The notes under the pieces are model-generated. The model saw nothing but the letters and a program-made list of their open reading frames with translations. It did not search any database and was not told the DNA's origin. Shown here piece by piece: positions 41,016 through 49,562 of a DNA stretch of 64,000 nucleotides. Source of the DNA: a virus; IMG/VR virus record IMGVR_UViG_3300007512_002775, positions 1-64,000 of that record, one strand, 5' to 3'. Every line of letters starts with the position of its first letter. The first letter of the stretch is position 1. Made by a program: the position numbers and the translations under genes.

Positions 41016-41053
41016 CTTAGACTCCTATGTGGCATAAGTATGATCCTCTATGC

Positions 41054-42538
41054 CTAAACTTTTATCCTATCGATCACCTGTGGCGAGCTCACAGCCAGCT
41101 GCTTGTAGAGCTTCTTGACGATGGCCTTGGTGATGTCCCCCATCTCTTTTTTGGTCGCCTTGTTCTTCAGCGTCTTCTCGACCTCCTTCTGGATGGTCTT
41201 CGCCAGATCGTTGCCGACGACTTTATCGATCTCCTTCTTGGCCTGCTTGCGCGCAATGCGCTCGATCTCACGCTTGTCAGTCTTGGTCAGCTCTTCGATG
41301 AGGAGGGACTCGTTGATGTACTCGCCGAGAAGCTCCCCCATGTCGTCGGCGACTGCTTGATGGATTGGGCCGGCCCCAAGGCCACCCCCAATAGGATCAT
41401 AAAGTACGTCGTCTGAGCTAGGAGTTCTTGGTACCTTTCCTTTCTGCACTTGCCCAGACCACTTAATCAAACCCGAAGGATCGGTGAAAAAATCATTGCT
41501 ATCTGCCCGAAACTTTCCGCGGGTGTCTTTGCTCGTCATAGCCCCCCATGCAGTCGATGGTCGGAACCTTAGAGTCATTTGCTCTTCTCCCTCGGCGTAT
41601 TTTTTCGCTTCGTTTGAAATAGATTTTATAGTAGATAACACTGCGTCCAATTCTCCCAGACTCATCGTGGGGGAGGTCACGTCATGCGTCAACACACCAT
41701 CAGCCCGGCGCGGATTATTACTATCTCCGCCGAGAACAACCTCTAAAAAGGGAAGGTAATTCCGGCCTAACGCATCTTTTAGAGTAACGTAATAGTTATC
41801 CACTTGAAGAATGCTCTTAGGCATTACTTTTTGGCCCTTCCCCGAAACATATTTTCCTACGACAACTAATTTGTCCTTCACTAGCTGGTCTAAGCGTGGG
41901 CCGCCTTTCGGGCCGGCAGTCATTTCACCCGGTTTAGTCGGATGAGGAACGTTTTTAGGCGGCCTAACGTCAGGAATTGTATTGCCATCCCAATTAGGAG
42001 GAACATATGATGGATCTACTTTATGAATAGAATTGAGCACAAGATCATACGCTTTCTGAATTTGGGGTGCCTGACTTTTAGAATGAGCCTTAACTTTTTC
42101 GTACCAGGCGTCCACCATTTCTTGCGCTTCGGCCGTCGTGAAGACTGGCGTGCCGTCAGTTTGAATGGCCAGAAGCGATGACTTCAAGTCAGATCTGTCC
42201 ATCCAATTGCCAACCATCGCAAAATTCAATTTTTTCATGCTCACGCCCAGCTGATCAGTGCCGTTTTCTCCTGCCAGCAAGACCACATCAGCTTTAGGTT
42301 CTGGCTGTCCACCTCCAGCTTGACATGCGCCCCATAATTCGCGCTCCCCTAAGTCACCTAACGATATCAAAATCGGTTGAACTTCTTCAGAGTTTGTTAT
42401 AAAACAATCTTTACCAACAATAGCACCAGTAAGATTGTTGATGGAATCGCTAAGGTTTCTCTCGCTTTGTTGGCCAGAGACAAACTCCACCAAGAGGCGT
42501 CGCACCCACTCTCGCAATAGTCGTTCGTTGGTCATCAT
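41054..42538 (-). CDS. Large tagged protein (RLLREWVRRLLVEF), 494 aa
   Basis: N-terminal MMTNERLLREWVRRLLVEF is a tag with an LLVEF end. The central region has SLGDLGERELWGACQAGGGQ and VSMKKLNFAMVG, reading as a compact alpha/beta domain; a K/E-rich coiled C-terminus (about 420-480) includes a second tag-like ESLLIEELTK. No catalytic site recognised. Coupled by a 4-nt overlap to the ligase-like gene; probably a virion protein. Confidence 0.6.
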   Translation of the reverse strand: MMTNERLLREWVRRLLVEFVSGQQSERNLSDSINNLTGAIVGKDCFITNSEEVQPILISLGDLGERELWGACQAGGGQPEPKADVVLLAGENGTDQLGVSMKKLNFAMVGNWMDRSDLKSSLLAIQTDGTPVFTTAEAQEMVDAWYEKVKAHSKSQAPQIQKAYDLVLNSIHKVDPSYVPPNWDGNTIPDVRPPKNVPHPTKPGEMTAGPKGGPRLDQLVKDKLVVVGKYVSGKGQKVMPKSILQVDNYYVTLKDALGRNYLPFLEVVLGGDSNNPRRADGVLTHDVTSPTMSLGELDAVLSTIKSISNEAKKYAEGEEQMTLRFRPSTAWGAMTSKDTRGKFRADSNDFFTDPSGLIKWSGQVQKGKVPRTPSSDDVLYDPIGGGLGAGPIHQAVADDMGELLGEYINESLLIEELTKTDKREIERIARKQAKKEIDKVVGNDLAKTIQKEVEKTLKNKATKKEMGDITKAIVKKLYKQLAVSSPQVIDRIKV

Positions 42539-43833
42539 CCCGCCAGAATCATGCTCTTGATATAAGTACGCAGCAACGCCTCTCCTTGACCCTTGGGAAT
42601 GCGATAAGATGCGCCAATGATCTGGTTCAGCGGCGCGAACGCCCCGGTCAGCTTGTAGAGCGCCTTGCTGCCAGGCGGGTGTTCGAAGACGATGCCCTCC
42701 ATGGAGGACGAAATGTTATCAGGAGAGCCGAGCTTGTCGAGCTGTCGTTTGAGCATGTCGCGGCGCGCATCAGCCTTGGCGTCACGGGCCCCTTCGATCG
42801 CAGCGACGGCGGACTCCAGCTCGCTCTTCAGGCGATCGATCTCCTCATTGTGACCGGCAGTCAACACCGAGGCCGTGTCGCGCAGCACCTCGACCGCCAG
42901 ATCGTGGATCGCCAGCTGCACCGGGACCGTCACAGCACCAGAGGCTTTCATGGCGTTCGTCTGTGTGCCGAGCGCACTGACCTGGCGCTGCACGTCTCGA
43001 TTCAGGCCGCTCTTGATGTCGGCCAGCTGCGGCAGCGTGTCCGGATCCAGGCCCCGGCCGAGGCCGACGATGCGACGGATCAGATCCTCTTGCTTGTTGA
43101 CGGCGATCGGCAGATTTCCGACGGGCCCTTGGCGCAGCTTCTCCTCGACGAACTCTGCCATGGTCTGATCGTCTCTGACCCCCAGGGCGTCGATCTTACT
43201 CACGAAGTCCGAGTGCACCTCGGTGCCGCTCAAGTCCTGCAGCTCGATCACTTGCGGGCCGATGATGTTCCACTGCGCCTCGTCCTGCTCTGCCTGCGCG
43301 GCGTCGATTGCGGTCACCAGCCGATCGAAGTCGTCCTCACCGCGGAGCTGCACGCCGACGAGATTGCCTTCCGCATCGAACTCCTGCAGGTTGTGCATGA
43401 CGACGTAGTCGCCGCCGTATACGATGACGTTGGGATTGCCGGTGTAGACGATCTCAGCATTGATGTAACGCTGGCCACCGGGCGTTTGTGGTTCGAATAT
43501 GTCGGCTAGCGCCGATTGGTCCAGGCTGGCAAGCCCACCCTCGATGGCCGCAAAGCCGCCGGTGAACGCGCTCTCCGCCGGATGGCCGACCCACTTGGAA
43601 GCGAACTCCTCCGGGGTCATGCCGCCGGCGAGCATGTTGCCCTTGTTGCGTGCGGTCCGAATGGTACCGGTCTGGGGGTCTACTTGGAACTTGAAGAATA
43701 TGTTTTGGCCATCGACCTTCTCGACGACCGGGGTCTCGGCTGCCACGACATCCGCCAAGAGGTCTTTGAGTTCACCGAAGGTGAAGTCTAAGTTCTCGTG
43801 TAAGTGTGCTAGATGTCCGGCGAGTGCGCCCAC
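42535..43833 (-). CDS. KxDG nucleotidyltransferase (ATP-dependent ligase-like), putative
   Basis: 432 aa. VEKVDGQNIFFKF supplies a K-x-D-G motif I (lysine to be adenylylated) near residue 39; YINAEIVYTGNPNV and VVMHNLQEFD fit motifs III/IIIa; SSMEGIVFEHPPGSKALYKLTG fits motifs IV and V (E-G-x-V-x ... K-L). The order matches the RNA/DNA ligase superfamily, with a helical insertion between (about 230-350). The C-terminus RTYIKSMILAG is tag-like. Ligase or capping-type activity is unproven. Confidence 0.65.
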   Translation of the reverse strand: MGALAGHLAHLHENLDFTFGELKDLLADVVAAETPVVEKVDGQNIFFKFQVDPQTGTIRTARNKGNMLAGGMTPEEFASKWVGHPAESAFTGGFAAIEGGLASLDQSALADIFEPQTPGGQRYINAEIVYTGNPNVIVYGGDYVVMHNLQEFDAEGNLVGVQLRGEDDFDRLVTAIDAAQAEQDEAQWNIIGPQVIELQDLSGTEVHSDFVSKIDALGVRDDQTMAEFVEEKLRQGPVGNLPIAVNKQEDLIRRIVGLGRGLDPDTLPQLADIKSGLNRDVQRQVSALGTQTNAMKASGAVTVPVQLAIHDLAVEVLRDTASVLTAGHNEEIDRLKSELESAVAAIEGARDAKADARRDMLKRQLDKLGSPDNISSSMEGIVFEHPPGSKALYKLTGAFAPLNQIIGASYRIPKGQGEALLRTYIKSMILAG

Positions 43834-43862
43834 GTGGCCTCCTGTGCGTTACGGTGTGATCC

Positions 43863-43890
43863 ATTATAACACACGAACGCAGAAAATGCA
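43863..43890 (-). promoter_or_regulatory. Candidate promoter TGCATT-N16-TATAAT
   Basis: On the minus strand TGCATT (43885-43890) precedes TATAAT (43863-43868) by 16 nt, 30 nt upstream of the ligase-like gene; a looser -35 than the main set. Confidence 0.5.
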
Positions 43891-45051
43891 CTAAAGAAGA
43901 CCGGCAAGGCTTCGCCAGCGTTCCATGATCAGGTCGTCAGAACTGTTCTGAGATCTGGCCGACTCGTGGGCCATGCCTTTTTGTTGGCGACCCAGAGCGT
44001 TTCCTAACGAAGTGAGCACCGGAATGATGTCACTAGCAGGCGCCATCACCTTATGACCTTTGATAGAAGCACCCGGGTCGACGATCATCGTCCCGGACCA
44101 ACGGTGGTGACCGTCCAAGATCTCATCACCACCCGTGATGTAAGCCCCTAGCTCCTTGCCGTCGAAGCCTCCACCTAAAGCAAACGCGAGAGATTTTCCG
44201 ACGAGAACATTGCTCTGTGTGGGAATCATGGCAGCCACGTCGATCGGCTCGTTCTCTTTGACCTCGATCGAATCGTCAGGCTCAGTCTCATCCTTCAAGC
44301 CCTTGACGAGGAAGCTCAGAGCCAGGCCCTTGATGTCGTCAATGACGACCTTTTCTTTCTCCCCCTTTACGGGCGCACCGGGCATCCCAGCCTTGTGCTT
44401 TTGAGGATACTTGTCTTCCAACAGACGCGCAGCCAAACGATCGTAGGCTTCTTCCTTGACCTCTTCTTTCTTCGCTTGAGAGGCATGCCACGCCTCAACG
44501 TCCTCTTCGCCACCGGCCAACGGATCGGCCATGTCGATGTTCAGCTGGCCGCCAGGCTCCAATGCATCTTTGACATGATCGATATCGCTGGGCTCGAGCG
44601 CTGGCATCTGATCTTTTGGTTTTCCGCCTGTGGGAAGTTTGCCTTGCACGTTTGCAATGTTATCTCGCAAAAAGGAAGGCCCCTTTTCTAGAACCCAAGC
44701 CGCAATCGCCTTGATGCCTTCCGGGGTATCCGCCTTTGGAATCCCTGGGGTGTGCTCAGGGTTATGAAAGGCCGCGATAGCTGCGTAGACCGGCGCTTCA
44801 GGATCGCCGCTAGCCAATTGAGCCACGAGCTCAGTCGCATCGATTTTTGTTATATTATCATTCCCACTAAACGCAGTCATTTGTGGATTCTGGAACTCGG
44901 TTGGGAGGCCTTCTATTGCAGCTTCTTCTGCTGTCGCCTCTTCCTGTTCGAATAACAACGAAACCAAAGGCGTACTACGCATTGGCCGCTGCGAATTAGT
45001 GACTTCCTGTATGATCATCGAACGCAGCTCGTTAGCTGTGAGTTTTTTCAT
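43891..45051 (-). CDS. ParB/Srx-like domain protein with tag and LLFEQ leader
   Basis: 386 aa from the ATG at 45051, with GAGGG six bases upstream. Leader MKKLTANELRSMIIQEV then VSLLFEQEEATAEE. C-terminal third has GGDEILDGHHRWSGTMIVDP, the D-G-x-H-R box of ParB/sulfiredoxin-fold nucleotide-binding domains. Ends MERWRSLAGLL. The centre is acidic and disordered-looking. Probably packaged in the virion; role unknown. Confidence 0.65.
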   Translation of the reverse strand: MKKLTANELRSMIIQEVTNSQRPMRSTPLVSLLFEQEEATAEEAAIEGLPTEFQNPQMTAFSGNDNITKIDATELVAQLASGDPEAPVYAAIAAFHNPEHTPGIPKADTPEGIKAIAAWVLEKGPSFLRDNIANVQGKLPTGGKPKDQMPALEPSDIDHVKDALEPGGQLNIDMADPLAGGEEDVEAWHASQAKKEEVKEEAYDRLAARLLEDKYPQKHKAGMPGAPVKGEKEKVVIDDIKGLALSFLVKGLKDETEPDDSIEVKENEPIDVAAMIPTQSNVLVGKSLAFALGGGFDGKELGAYITGGDEILDGHHRWSGTMIVDPGASIKGHKVMAPASDIIPVLTSLGNALGRQQKGMAHESARSQNSSDDLIMERWRSLAGLL

Positions 45052-45087
45052 AGCGGGCCCTCTCCTCATGCCTCAGCACTAAATATG

Positions 45088-45360
45088 TTATTCCGGCTGA
45101 AGTCTCTGTGCTCTTCTCAGTTTTCGACGCAACACCTTGAGCAACCCATTATAATGCTCACGTGCGTCCGTGCGCCCGGGACAAGCGTCGCGGTCTTCAC
45201 AGGCATCTTCAATCCTGTATTGAAGATCTTTCACGCACCTAGGGCTGTCCATCCGAACCTGTTTACCATTGATGCATCGGTGCATCTCAGATGCGTCATC
45301 CGCTCTCACTGCCTCGGCGAGGCGCGCGCGCAATCGCCTCTTTAGTTGAGAGCGTCTCAC
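45088..45360 (-). CDS. Basic Cys-containing protein, 90 aa
   Basis: MRRSQLKRRLRARLAEAVRA is a basic, tag-like helix; four cysteines lie in the middle (e.g. EDACEDRDACPG) and a basic C-terminus follows. No family recognised. It overlaps the upstream gene by 4 nt. Confidence 0.5.
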   Translation of the reverse strand: MRRSQLKRRLRARLAEAVRADDASEMHRCINGKQVRMDSPRCVKDLQYRIEDACEDRDACPGRTDAREHYNGLLKVLRRKLRRAQRLQPE

Positions 45361-46088
45361 GATAGGCTCTTGTATGCCTCGAGAATCTTTCTAATGTGAC
45401 CTTTTTGCTGCTGCTCGCCGACGATGATCGGAGCTTCTTCGGTGCCGGCCCCTTGCGGCTTCTCCTTTTCTTTGACCTTCACAGTGACTTTTTCTTTTTT
45501 AGTAGGCGAGGTCTCCCCCTTTTTCACCCGTAGTCCCACATCGCCTGGATCAATCGCCTCGCCGCCAGAAACCACGCCGGCTAGAATCTGTGCTAAAGCT
45601 GTCAAAAATATAAACAGAGACTCTCGCTCTTGTTTGGCTAAGCCTTTTAAATATTGATCGAAAGACTTGCGTACAGCAGGATCCTTCAACGATTTTCCGC
45701 CCCGGAGGGCATTGAGTTTATCAACCAAACTCTGTGCGGTCGCTTTATCGATCTGTTGACCAGAAGGAGTGGCTAGTTTGGGAGAATCAGCTGTTCCTTT
45801 CCCTCCCGTTCTATCATCGCGAGGCTTCTCATCTTCCGGCCTAGGCACGCCGGAAGATTGAGTTTCTTCTGTGTCCTCTTCGTTGTCGGCCTCAGCTTCG
45901 TCGACGTCATCAGCCGTCTTTGATTTGTCTTCAGCATTGAGGTTGCGTTTTTTCACAACTGTTGCCAACTTTTCTTGGCGTCGACGCTCATCGTCATCCT
46001 CTGTCAAATGAGTTCCGAGTACCTCTTTAACTGTTTTGAGCGTCTCTCGACGAACGAATCGATCGAGATTGTTTAAATTGATGCTCAT
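45357..46088 (-). CDS. Probable virion protein, 243 aa, charged and low-complexity
   Basis: A basic N-terminus, an acidic disordered section (DDVDEAEADNEEDTEETQ), a helical domain with LFIFLTALAQILAGVVSGG that may touch membrane, a K/E-rich linker and C-terminal GHIRKILEAYKSL, tag-like. No family recognised. Overlaps neighbours by 4 nt. Confidence 0.5.
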   Translation of the reverse strand: MSINLNNLDRFVRRETLKTVKEVLGTHLTEDDDERRRQEKLATVVKKRNLNAEDKSKTADDVDEAEADNEEDTEETQSSGVPRPEDEKPRDDRTGGKGTADSPKLATPSGQQIDKATAQSLVDKLNALRGGKSLKDPAVRKSFDQYLKGLAKQERESLFIFLTALAQILAGVVSGGEAIDPGDVGLRVKKGETSPTKKEKVTVKVKEKEKPQGAGTEEAPIIVGEQQQKGHIRKILEAYKSLS

Positions 46089-46273
46089 TTTTGCTTCTCG
46101 TACGTCCGCAAATTCAATGGGTGTTCACGATACTTCCGTAACAAGCGCCGGGCATGCCAATTCTCTTCTTGGTCACGTCGGGCTTCTCGACGTACGTTAA
46201 GCTCATCCTCTTTTTTTTCTAGGTCCTGCATAAATTTTTCGAAAACAAACGTCTGCTGTTCACTCATTGTCAT
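46085..46273 (-). CDS. Small charged helical protein, 62 aa
   Basis: Reads as one long helix (FEKFMQDLEKKEDELNVRRE and RRDQEENWHARRLLRKYREH). No family recognised; overlaps the upstream gene by 14 nt. Confidence 0.5.
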   Translation of the reverse strand: MTMSEQQTFVFEKFMQDLEKKEDELNVRREARRDQEENWHARRLLRKYREHPLNLRTYEKQK

Positions 46274-46625
46274 TTTCCTCTTTATTAATTATCTCTTCCA
46301 AACTTAAGACCAAGTACTTAGTCGCTCCTTCATAAACCACTTTAAGCGACCTCATGAACCCAAACCTATGTTCACCATAACTGAATATGATCTCTGGTAT
46401 CGGAGCGACGTCGCTAAAGTCTAGGCCTGGAACTTCTAGCTCAAATTCCCACACTTTATCCCCTGCATTCAACAATTGAGCACTCTTCAAACTGCATATA
46501 AACGTCATGCCGGCAAAGGTTATCGTAGGATCGTTGGTCGTATCTACTCCCATGATGTTATCTAAATCATTACTCATGATCAAGTTATCCGGATTAGAAA
46601 GGGCTCTCTGGAATTCTAAATCCAT
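46260..46625 (-). CDS. Hypothetical beta-rich protein, 121 aa
   Basis: ITFAGMTFICSLKSAQLL then KVWEFELEVPGLDFSDVAPI and a FSYGEHRFGF strand suggest a beta sandwich; the layout fits a small virion component, not a known family. It overlaps the upstream gene by 10 nt. Confidence 0.5.
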   Translation of the reverse strand: MDLEFQRALSNPDNLIMSNDLDNIMGVDTTNDPTITFAGMTFICSLKSAQLLNAGDKVWEFELEVPGLDFSDVAPIPEIIFSYGEHRFGFMRSLKVVYEGATKYLVLSLEEIINKEENDNE

Positions 46626-47029
46626 TTTTTGGCCTCATCATAACCATAATGCAATACATCTTGATAAATCCTATCTACGTGTCGAATGTACTCACGATCT
46701 AATTCGGTGATGCGTTCAACTGTGTGAGTATATACCCCAATTTGGATCTTGTCATCGCTGATCTTCAATTCGCCGTGATGCTTCATTTCATCTTCGAACT
46801 TCAAGACTTCATTCACGAAATCAATTAAGCGGTATCTCTCTTTAAAACTAAAAACACGAACGAACCGTTCTGGGCCGTCGACTACTTCCCATTTGGCTTT
46901 AGTTGCCTTGAGCGGTACTTCTTGTTCTAAAAGAAGGCCGGGCGAAAATAAATGATCTTCGACAGGAGTTCGTATGGGGCTCCCCTCGGCATCAAAATAC
47001 TCTTTCATTATTTTCGCAATTTCCTGCAT
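46616..47029 (-). CDS. Pterin-4a-carbinolamine dehydratase-like protein
   Basis: 137 aa. From about residue 45: KWEVVDGPERFVRVFSFKER, then FVNEVLKFEDEMKHHGEL, then QIGVYTHTVERITELDREYI. This is the DCoH/PCD layout (W ... R-x-F-x-F, E-x3-H-H, T-H ... T-x-x-D). The usual Pro after HH is Gly and the usual Trp is missing, so activity is uncertain. The enzyme regenerates tetrahydropterin after aromatic amino acid hydroxylation. A 40-residue leader ends with SPGLLLEQEVP, the shared L-x-E-Q motif. It sits among probable virion genes. Confidence 0.7.
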   Translation of the reverse strand: MQEIAKIMKEYFDAEGSPIRTPVEDHLFSPGLLLEQEVPLKATKAKWEVVDGPERFVRVFSFKERYRLIDFVNEVLKFEDEMKHHGELKISDDKIQIGVYTHTVERITELDREYIRHVDRIYQDVLHYGYDEAKKWI

Positions 47030-47030
47030 G

Positions 47031-48194
47031 CTATAGCTCCGTAGTTTGATCCATGGCTTTCTTCAATAACTGCAGTTTTTTCTTTTTAGAAACGGATTGC
47101 CATCTATCTAACGCTTTTTCTACTAAGTCATCACTGAGCTCAGCAGCTTGTTTTAGTGCTGGAATGGCGGCCTCAATCTTGGCGGCCGCTTCCTCTGCAG
47201 CCGCGGAATCAAGAGCCCCGCTGGCGACAAGTTTATCTAATTTTCTCTTAATCACAGCAGGGCTACGTTTTGCACGACCCGAGAGCTGATTAATCACCGT
47301 CAATTTCAGCTCCTCAGGAATTCCTAAGTCTTGAATTCTTCCATCCAGCTCCCGGGCTGCCTCTTTTGCAACCTCCTTATAAGCTGGTAGGACAAAAGAG
47401 CTCACGAAAAAAAACCTAAACGAATCTAATTCTTTTACGGCCTGCGGGACAGCACGGAGCTCTTCTAAATCTTCGCTGTCCAATACTTCGGCGTCTCCCA
47501 AGACGTCAATGTATTCCCCTACAGCAAAATTCATGAGTGCTTCTAGATCTTCTCTTTTTACTTGTTGGGCAAAATACCCCAGTCTGCTAGTAATACGATT
47601 GATCTCTTGGCGTATTCCAGAAGGTCCTGAGTAGCCAAATTCTTGAGCCAGGTCTTCGAGGCTCATTCCTTCGTCCTCAAGGGGTTCAGCCGATATGGGT
47701 TCGACGTCGCCAAAGTAATCTATGCCGCCAGTCCGATATTGATCTAATTCAGCCTCTTCTTCAGCGGTCAGTACCTCATAGAGCACACGGCGTATCGCCC
47801 TTTTTATAGCTTCTTCTTGCACACTCTCCTCCTCGCCAACGTCTTCCTCCGTTTGAGGAACGCGATCGTTGGCTTCGTCTACTAATTTATGGAGCTGCTT
47901 GTAGTACCACTCCACCTCCTCAGGAGGCACGGCTCGAGCCAACACGCTAGCAGCGTTGGCGAGTTCTTCCACCGAAACCGGAACAAATTCGTCATCGTCA
48001 ACAGGGGGTTCTGCAACTGCTAGCTGTACAGCCATGAGTGGAGAAGGATCGATCGGATCTGATGTCGATTCGATCTCTTCGTCTTCGACTTCTTCATCAA
48101 ACTGTGCTTCCGTTGGATTGGGCAACGAATCATATATCCCACGAGATTGAACGGCAAACTGCTCGCTTAATGATTGTTTATTGATCTTAGTCAT
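47031..48194 (-). CDS. Probable virion protein, 387 aa, with internal tag-like helix
   Basis: ATG at 48194 is preferred (GAGGT five bases upstream; frame open to 48206). The first 140 residues are acidic and disordered, then EEAIKRAIRRVLYEVLTAEE is tag-like, and the rest is helical and Ala/Leu/Lys-rich. No family recognised. It precedes the carbinolamine-dehydratase-like gene by 1 nt. Confidence 0.5.
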   Translation of the reverse strand: MTKINKQSLSEQFAVQSRGIYDSLPNPTEAQFDEEVEDEEIESTSDPIDPSPLMAVQLAVAEPPVDDDEFVPVSVEELANAASVLARAVPPEEVEWYYKQLHKLVDEANDRVPQTEEDVGEEESVQEEAIKRAIRRVLYEVLTAEEEAELDQYRTGGIDYFGDVEPISAEPLEDEGMSLEDLAQEFGYSGPSGIRQEINRITSRLGYFAQQVKREDLEALMNFAVGEYIDVLGDAEVLDSEDLEELRAVPQAVKELDSFRFFFVSSFVLPAYKEVAKEAARELDGRIQDLGIPEELKLTVINQLSGRAKRSPAVIKRKLDKLVASGALDSAAAEEAAAKIEAAIPALKQAAELSDDLVEKALDRWQSVSKKKKLQLLKKAMDQTTEL

Positions 48195-48212
48195 CACATA
48201 CCTCAATACTAA

Positions 48213-48701
48213 TTATTGAGCTGCCTGGCCAACTGCATAACCAGCGGCTACAGTAACCAAAATTCCCGAAATAACTCCGGTGGCAAACCAAAACTCTCCA
48301 GACTCATACCACGATGGAGGAGACCAGTTCTTCTCCAGAAACCCGATCCTCTCATTTTTTATTCTCATTAAAGATTGGAACCTGTTCTCCTCGATTTGCA
48401 AACGCAGCGCAAAAGCATCGATCTGCGCCTGCAGGGTCAATGTATTGAGCTGCAACTCCTTATCCAACCTGAGCTGGCACTCTTCCTGACTGAATTTGAG
48501 ATCCCCGAACAAGGAAGCCGCGGCGTTTTGAGACAACAAGACTCCACTGAACGGCGCAACCTGGCCTTCGGCCAATTGTGTCACTCGACCTTGCGTCAGA
48601 TCATCGGCAGCGACCTCTTCCGCGCCGACGTTAATCGGCAGATACAGAATGGCCAGCGCGCACACACACGCAGTCAGCTTACTCCTTCGGCGTGTCAACA
48701 A
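48213..48701 (-). CDS. Spanin-like membrane/coiled-coil protein
   Basis: 162 aa. An N-terminal signal-like helix (TACVCALAILYLPINVGA), a long coiled coil (LQLNTLTLQAQIDAFALRLQ), and a C-terminal membrane segment (FATGVISGILVTVAAGYAVG). TTG start at 48701 with GGAG six bases upstream. The topology and neighbours resemble lysis proteins (i-spanin or holin partner); not proven. Confidence 0.5.
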   Translation of the reverse strand: MLTRRRSKLTACVCALAILYLPINVGAEEVAADDLTQGRVTQLAEGQVAPFSGVLLSQNAAASLFGDLKFSQEECQLRLDKELQLNTLTLQAQIDAFALRLQIEENRFQSLMRIKNERIGFLEKNWSPPSWYESGEFWFATGVISGILVTVAAGYAVGQAAQ

Positions 48702-49056
48702 AATCTGCTCCTATGATATTTGCGATCTTTCTTGCGAGGTCATCATCCTTCTCAGCATCGTCGATGAAATCCTGCTTCTCGCGCTCTAAATCTGCTTCCT
48801 TTTCCTCGGCCGTCTTTTCGATCTCTCTCGCCTTTTTATCTGATTCTTCGTCGATTTTTTCCAGCCCAGATTCCAGCTTATCTTGAGAATCTCTCAAGGT
48901 TCGCAATTCAGCTTCATTGGCGTCCTTGGCGTCCTGGAAATTCTCTCTATGTTCATCGGACATTGTTTTGAGTCGTAGGAGAACAAGGGAGCCAGTGAGC
49001 ATCGTTGCCAACGCTCCTACAAAAAACTTCCACTGTTTCTTCATCCAGTCCCACAT
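48679..49056 (-). CDS. Membrane-anchored coiled-coil protein (i-spanin-like)
   Basis: 125 aa from the ATG at 49056 (MWDWMKKQWKFFVG), giving an N-terminal membrane helix (FFVGALATMLTGSLVLL) followed by a long charged coiled coil (KLESGLEKIDEESDKKAREI and on). The topology is that of inner-membrane spanins. It overlaps the next gene by 23 nt. Confidence 0.55.
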   Translation of the reverse strand: MWDWMKKQWKFFVGALATMLTGSLVLLRLKTMSDEHRENFQDAKDANEAELRTLRDSQDKLESGLEKIDEESDKKAREIEKTAEEKEADLEREKQDFIDDAEKDDDLARKIANIIGADFVDTPKE

Positions 49057-49063
49057 GGCGATA

Positions 49064-49291
49064 TCAGCTACTGCCGTGCTTCCATGCAATTGCAGCATCG
49101 ACAACGGCTTGCGTCCCAATGTACGCCAACGTAACAGCTACCCAATCATTACTAGTCACCACGCCGTACATGCACAAGCCTGTCGCAGTCGACCAAGCTA
49201 AGAACTTCCTGCTTATGAATTTTTCAGTATACTTGTCTAAAAATGCTTTCATCTGTGCCATCGATAAACTCTCCTCAGTTAAGGTATCCAT
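49064..49291 (-). CDS. Small membrane protein, holin-like
   Basis: 75 aa; three consecutive ATGs (49297, 49294, 49291) could serve, the last giving MDTLTEESLSMAQMKAFLDK. Two hydrophobic segments (LAWSTATGLCMYGVV; WVAVTLAYIGTQAVVDAAIA) and a charged C-terminus fit a class II-type holin. Gene order with two spanin-like proteins supports a lysis cassette. Confidence 0.5.
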   Translation of the reverse strand: MDTLTEESLSMAQMKAFLDKYTEKFISRKFLAWSTATGLCMYGVVTSNDWVAVTLAYIGTQAVVDAAIAWKHGSS

Positions 49292-49562
49292 CATCATCTT
49301 TTTTAATGTTCCACTTAGAAGAGCGATGCACGCTTTTCTTAGTGGGAGAATCAACAATCCTAGCAATCACATCCATTTCGCTAGCTAATTCTCGAATAGC
49401 AGAAGCAACGCTGACTACGCATGCGCTCAGGGCTGCAATTGCCTCATTTGCATCTTGTAATTCTTTTTCTAGTGCAGTAATCTGGGTACGAGCTGCTTCT
49501 AGTTCCTCGTGAATATCAGTAGTATCTTCACTCGAAAGGATCGATTTGAGAAATGACATCAT
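49275..49562 (-). CDS. Coiled-coil protein, 95 aa
   Basis: MMSFLKSILSSEDTTDIHEE followed by heptads through residue 75 (ARTQITALEKELQDANEAIA). No family recognised. It overlaps the upstream gene by 35 nt and the holin-like gene by 17 nt. Confidence 0.5.
   Translation of the reverse strand: MMSFLKSILSSEDTTDIHEELEAARTQITALEKELQDANEAIAALSACVVSVASAIRELASEMDVIARIVDSPTKKSVHRSSKWNIKKDDDGYLN

Noticed and set aside
42586-43509. 307-aa plus-strand open frame
   Set aside because: Antisense shadow of the ligase-like gene, which has the conserved motifs; the frame itself has no recognisable domain or ribosome site.
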